Source: Amphritea atlantica
Lineage (GTDB): Bacteria > Pseudomonadota > Gammaproteobacteria > Pseudomonadales > Balneatricaceae
Assembly (NCBI RefSeq): GCF_900111095.1
Contig: NZ_FOGB01000008.1
Location: 137,275-201,274, forward strand
Length of the DNA stretch: 64,000 nt
Direction of reading: 5' to 3'
The translations under genes and the position numbers were made by a program. Positions within the stretch are counted from its first letter, which is position 1. Each line of letters opens with the position of its first letter. Of the stretch, positions 61,797 through 64,000 are shown in pieces. Below the pieces are notes generated by a model. It was not told the DNA's origin and made no database searches. It saw only the letters and a list, made by a program, of their open reading frames with translations.

Positions 61797-63089
61797 TTAG
61801 ATGGTCACAGGTGCAGCTTCAGGCTTAGTGTGTGATGATGTCTGATTGTAAATTGACCCGTCTAACTCATTCTCGCTCTTGGCAACCAGAATTGAGACCA
61901 TCAGATCGCCGCACACATTCACGCTGGTTCTTGCCATATCCAGAATACGATCGATACCCGCAACAATGGCAAGGCCTTCGATTGGCAGACCAACAGTAGT
62001 GAGCACCAGCGATAGCATGATCAGGCCAGCACCCGGAACACCGGCGGTGCCAACGGAGGCCAGCGTAGAGGTCATAATGATCAGCAGGTAATCAGAGAAC
62101 GCCAGGTCGATGCCAAAGGCCTGTGCGATAAATAGCGCGCAGACGCCCTGATACAGAGCGGTGCCGTCCATATTGATGGTTGCGCCCAGCGGCAGAACAA
62201 AGCTGGAGATACTCTTGGATACACCCATCTCTTCCTGAGAGGCTTTGATGGTGGCGGGAAGCGTGCCGGAGCTGCTGGTGGTCGTAAATGCGACCACAGC
62301 AGGGTTCAGCAGTCCTTTAAGGTAGCGCACAGGGTTCAATCGTCCCAGAGTGCTGATTAACCCAGTGTAGAAAACCAGTACATGGATCAGACAGCCAATA
62401 TAGACTGCAACAATTACCTTAATCAGTGGTAACAGAATATCCATGCCGTACTTTCCGGCTACCCAGGCCATCAGACCAAACACACCATAGGGGGCCAGCT
62501 TCATCACCAGCCCGGTCAGTTTGTACATCCCTTCCGCAAGGCTTTCAAACAAGCGGATTGCTGGTTCTGCTTTCTCGCCACACAGTGTCAGCGAAATGCC
62601 CAGGCCTAACGCGAAGACGATGATCTGCAGAATATTACCAGCTGCCAGCGCGCTGACCGGATTTTTGGGAATCATATTCAGGAGCGTTTGTACCAGTGTC
62701 GGTGCTTCTTTGCCGACAGCTGACGAATCGGTAATTACCATATTCAGTCCCTCTCCTGGTGTCAGGACAGTGCCCAGCCCCAGTCCAATGCTGATCGCAA
62801 TGGCAGTGGTTCCCAGATACAGTATGATCGCTTTAATACCGATCCGTCCCATTTTACGGGTATCCTGCATAGAGGTGACACCGACCACCAGAGAGCAGAA
62901 AACCAGCGGGACAATCAGCATCTTGATAGCGTTGATAAACAGCGTGCCGATCGGTTTCAGCAGTTCAGCATCTGGTCCCATGATCGCACCGGCGGCGACA
63001 CCGAGAACCATTCCGATCAATATTTTTTTCCACAGAGCCAGATCGCTCCAGAAACCGGAGCGGCTTTCATTTTTCACAGTTGGTTGCAT
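61797..63089 (-). CDS. Dicarboxylate/amino acid:cation symporter (DAACS family)
   Basis: A 430-residue member of the GltP/DctA family, with about eight membrane segments and two re-entrant hairpins. Hallmarks are AFTTTSSSGTLPATIKASQEEMGVSKSISSFVLPLGATINMDGTALYQGVCALFIAQ (serine-rich hairpin and NMDGT ion site) and GVPGAGLIMLSLVLTTVGLP, then DRILDMARTSVNVCGD. The ATG at 63098 sits on its own ribosome site, so the ATG at 63089 (AAAGGA 9 bases ahead) is chosen. It lies 71 bp after aspartase on the same strand, suggesting aspartate or fumarate uptake. Confidence 0.9.
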   Translation of the reverse strand: MQPTVKNESRSGFWSDLALWKKILIGMVLGVAAGAIMGPDAELLKPIGTLFINAIKMLIVPLVFCSLVVGVTSMQDTRKMGRIGIKAIILYLGTTAIAISIGLGLGTVLTPGEGLNMVITDSSAVGKEAPTLVQTLLNMIPKNPVSALAAGNILQIIVFALGLGISLTLCGEKAEPAIRLFESLAEGMYKLTGLVMKLAPYGVFGLMAWVAGKYGMDILLPLIKVIVAVYIGCLIHVLVFYTGLISTLGRLNPVRYLKGLLNPAVVAFTTTSSSGTLPATIKASQEEMGVSKSISSFVLPLGATINMDGTALYQGVCALFIAQAFGIDLAFSDYLLIIMTSTLASVGTAGVPGAGLIMLSLVLTTVGLPIEGLAIVAGIDRILDMARTSVNVCGDLMVSILVAKSENELDGSIYNQTSSHTKPEAAPVTI

Positions 63090-63160
63090 AACTCTCATCC
63101 TTTCTATAGTTGTTTTTTTACCCGTATCGGGTTTCAGGGTTGGGGTAAGCTTGTAGTGGG

Positions 63161-64000
63161 TTAACGTCGTCGTGCCTGAGGGGCTATCATATTGTCAGGC
63201 TTGAGCAGGTCACTTAAGTCCGCTTCACTCATTAAGTTCTCCTCTCTGATCAGTTCCAGCACGCCACGGCCACTCTCGAGGGCGGCTTTGGCAATGCGGG
63301 TCGAGTTTTCATAACCGATGTAAGGCACAACGGCGGTGATGATGCCAATGCTCTGATCAACCAGTTCCTGGCAGCGATCCCGGTTAGCTGTGATGCCGCG
63401 TATGCAGCGGTTTTTCAGCATATTCATCGCCTGGGTCAGCATGCGTATCGATTCCAGCACGTTATAGGCGATCAGCGGTTCCATGGCATTTAGCTGGAGC
63501 TGGCCCGCTTCAGCGCCCATGGTCAGGGCGAGATCGTTGCCGATCACCTGATAGGCAACCTGGTTCATCGCTTCTGGGATGACCGGGTTAATCTTGCCCG
63601 GCATGATGGAGCTACCCGGTTGTTGTGCCGGCAGGTTTATTTCGGCAAGACCGCAGCGGGGACCCATGCTCAGCAGGCGTAGATCGTTGGATATTTTTGA
63701 TAGTTTCACCGCCAGACGCTTGAGCATGCCGGAGAACAACACAAAGGCGCCCATATCGGAACTGGCTTCCACCAGATCAGATGCTCGCTTGAATTCAAAA
63801 CCGCTCAGTTCAGAAAGATTGTTGACCGCCAGTTTGGCGTATTCCGGATCGGTATTGATACCGGTCCCGATGGCGGTACCGCCCAGGTTGATCTCTTTGA
63901 GCAGTTCAGACAGGCCGGCAATGCGGTCAATATCTTCCGTCAGGGTGCTGGCAAAGGATTTGAACTCCTGCCCCAGGGTCATCGGTACCGCATCCTGCAG
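63161..64000 (-). CDS. aspA: Aspartate ammonia-lyase / class II fumarase family (5' end cut by window)
   Basis: C-terminal 280 residues of a fumarase/aspartase-superfamily lyase. The visible start LQDAVPMTLGQEF and the signature GSSIMPGKINPVIPEAMNQVAYQVIGND are intact. ALTMGAEAGQLQLNAMEPLIAYNVL and the C-terminal TRIAKAALESGRGVLELIREENLMSEADLSDLL resemble aspartase more than fumarase C. The frame is open to base 64000, so the first part lies outside. Coupling to a DAACS symporter fits aspartate uptake and deamination to fumarate. Confidence 0.85.
   Translation of the reverse strand: MQDAVPMTLGQEFKSFASTLTEDIDRIAGLSELLKEINLGGTAIGTGINTDPEYAKLAVNNLSELSGFEFKRASDLVEASSDMGAFVLFSGMLKRLAVKLSKISNDLRLLSMGPRCGLAEINLPAQQPGSSIMPGKINPVIPEAMNQVAYQVIGNDLALTMGAEAGQLQLNAMEPLIAYNVLESIRMLTQAMNMLKNRCIRGITANRDRCQELVDQSIGIITAVVPYIGYENSTRIAKAALESGRGVLELIREENLMSEADLSDLLKPDNMIAPQARRR

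Overview
The window looks like the chromosome of a heterotrophic, probably marine, gammaproteobacterium. The evidence is mid-range G+C, many TRAP-type periplasmic binding proteins, a 1,606-residue NAD-glutamate dehydrogenase, a TorF-type porin, HrpB, and DctB/DctD-like signalling. Oceanospirillaceae-like genera would fit, but that is inference from gene content only. No rRNA, tRNA, CRISPR array, prophage or transposase gene was recognised.

Layout. (1) 1-3920: end of a branched-chain amino acid/amide ABC transporter (livH is cut by the window edge, then livM), a porin-like outer-membrane protein and a nitrilase, closed by two tandem terminators. (2) 4379-15127: an aromatic-acid block on the minus strand. 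It holds a mandelate-dehydrogenase-like enzyme, a PanE-like reductase, an aldehyde dehydrogenase, a TRAP binding protein and benzoylformate decarboxylase (all key residues conserved), with a divergent LysR regulator. Next comes vanA-vanB with another TRAP binding protein. Together these could convert mandelates, including vanillylmandelate, through the aldehyde to benzoate or protocatechuate. (3) 15564-20367: LuxR regulator, YtcJ-like amidohydrolase, TorF-like porin and polyamine-type binding protein. (4) 20520-29766: a TRAP uptake and signalling locus. A binding protein overlaps a histidine kinase on one strand. Divergently there is a second kinase, a DctD-like sigma-54 activator, and dctPQM behind a near-consensus -24/-12 promoter. 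(5) 30060-34880: the large glutamate dehydrogenase.

(6) 35.2-40.7 kb is an accessory patch of small, same-strand, unrelated genes. It has one convincing integron attC-like site, duplicated leader sequences, a frameshifted small membrane-protein gene plus a fragment of a relative, and several copies of a dispersed repeat. (7) 40749-45992: an unusual putative signalling cluster on the minus strand. It comprises a solute-binding protein, a 1,053-residue AraC-type regulator with a long helical tail like that of STAND/kinase ATPases but no P-loop, and a receiver domain fused to a degenerate histidine-kinase-like module.

(8) 46222-64000: mostly housekeeping genes. These are an AGCS symporter with a highly structured leader, a PhnA-like zinc protein, a protein with an in-frame (HE)11 microsatellite, hrpB, an MscS channel, a haloacid-dehalogenase-like enzyme, two pirins, a TauE exporter, a double CDGSH-glutamate synthase fusion, a LysR/glutathionyl-hydroquinone reductase pair, a DAACS symporter and aspartase (cut by the window edge). 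Short tandem repeats sit at several gene ends.
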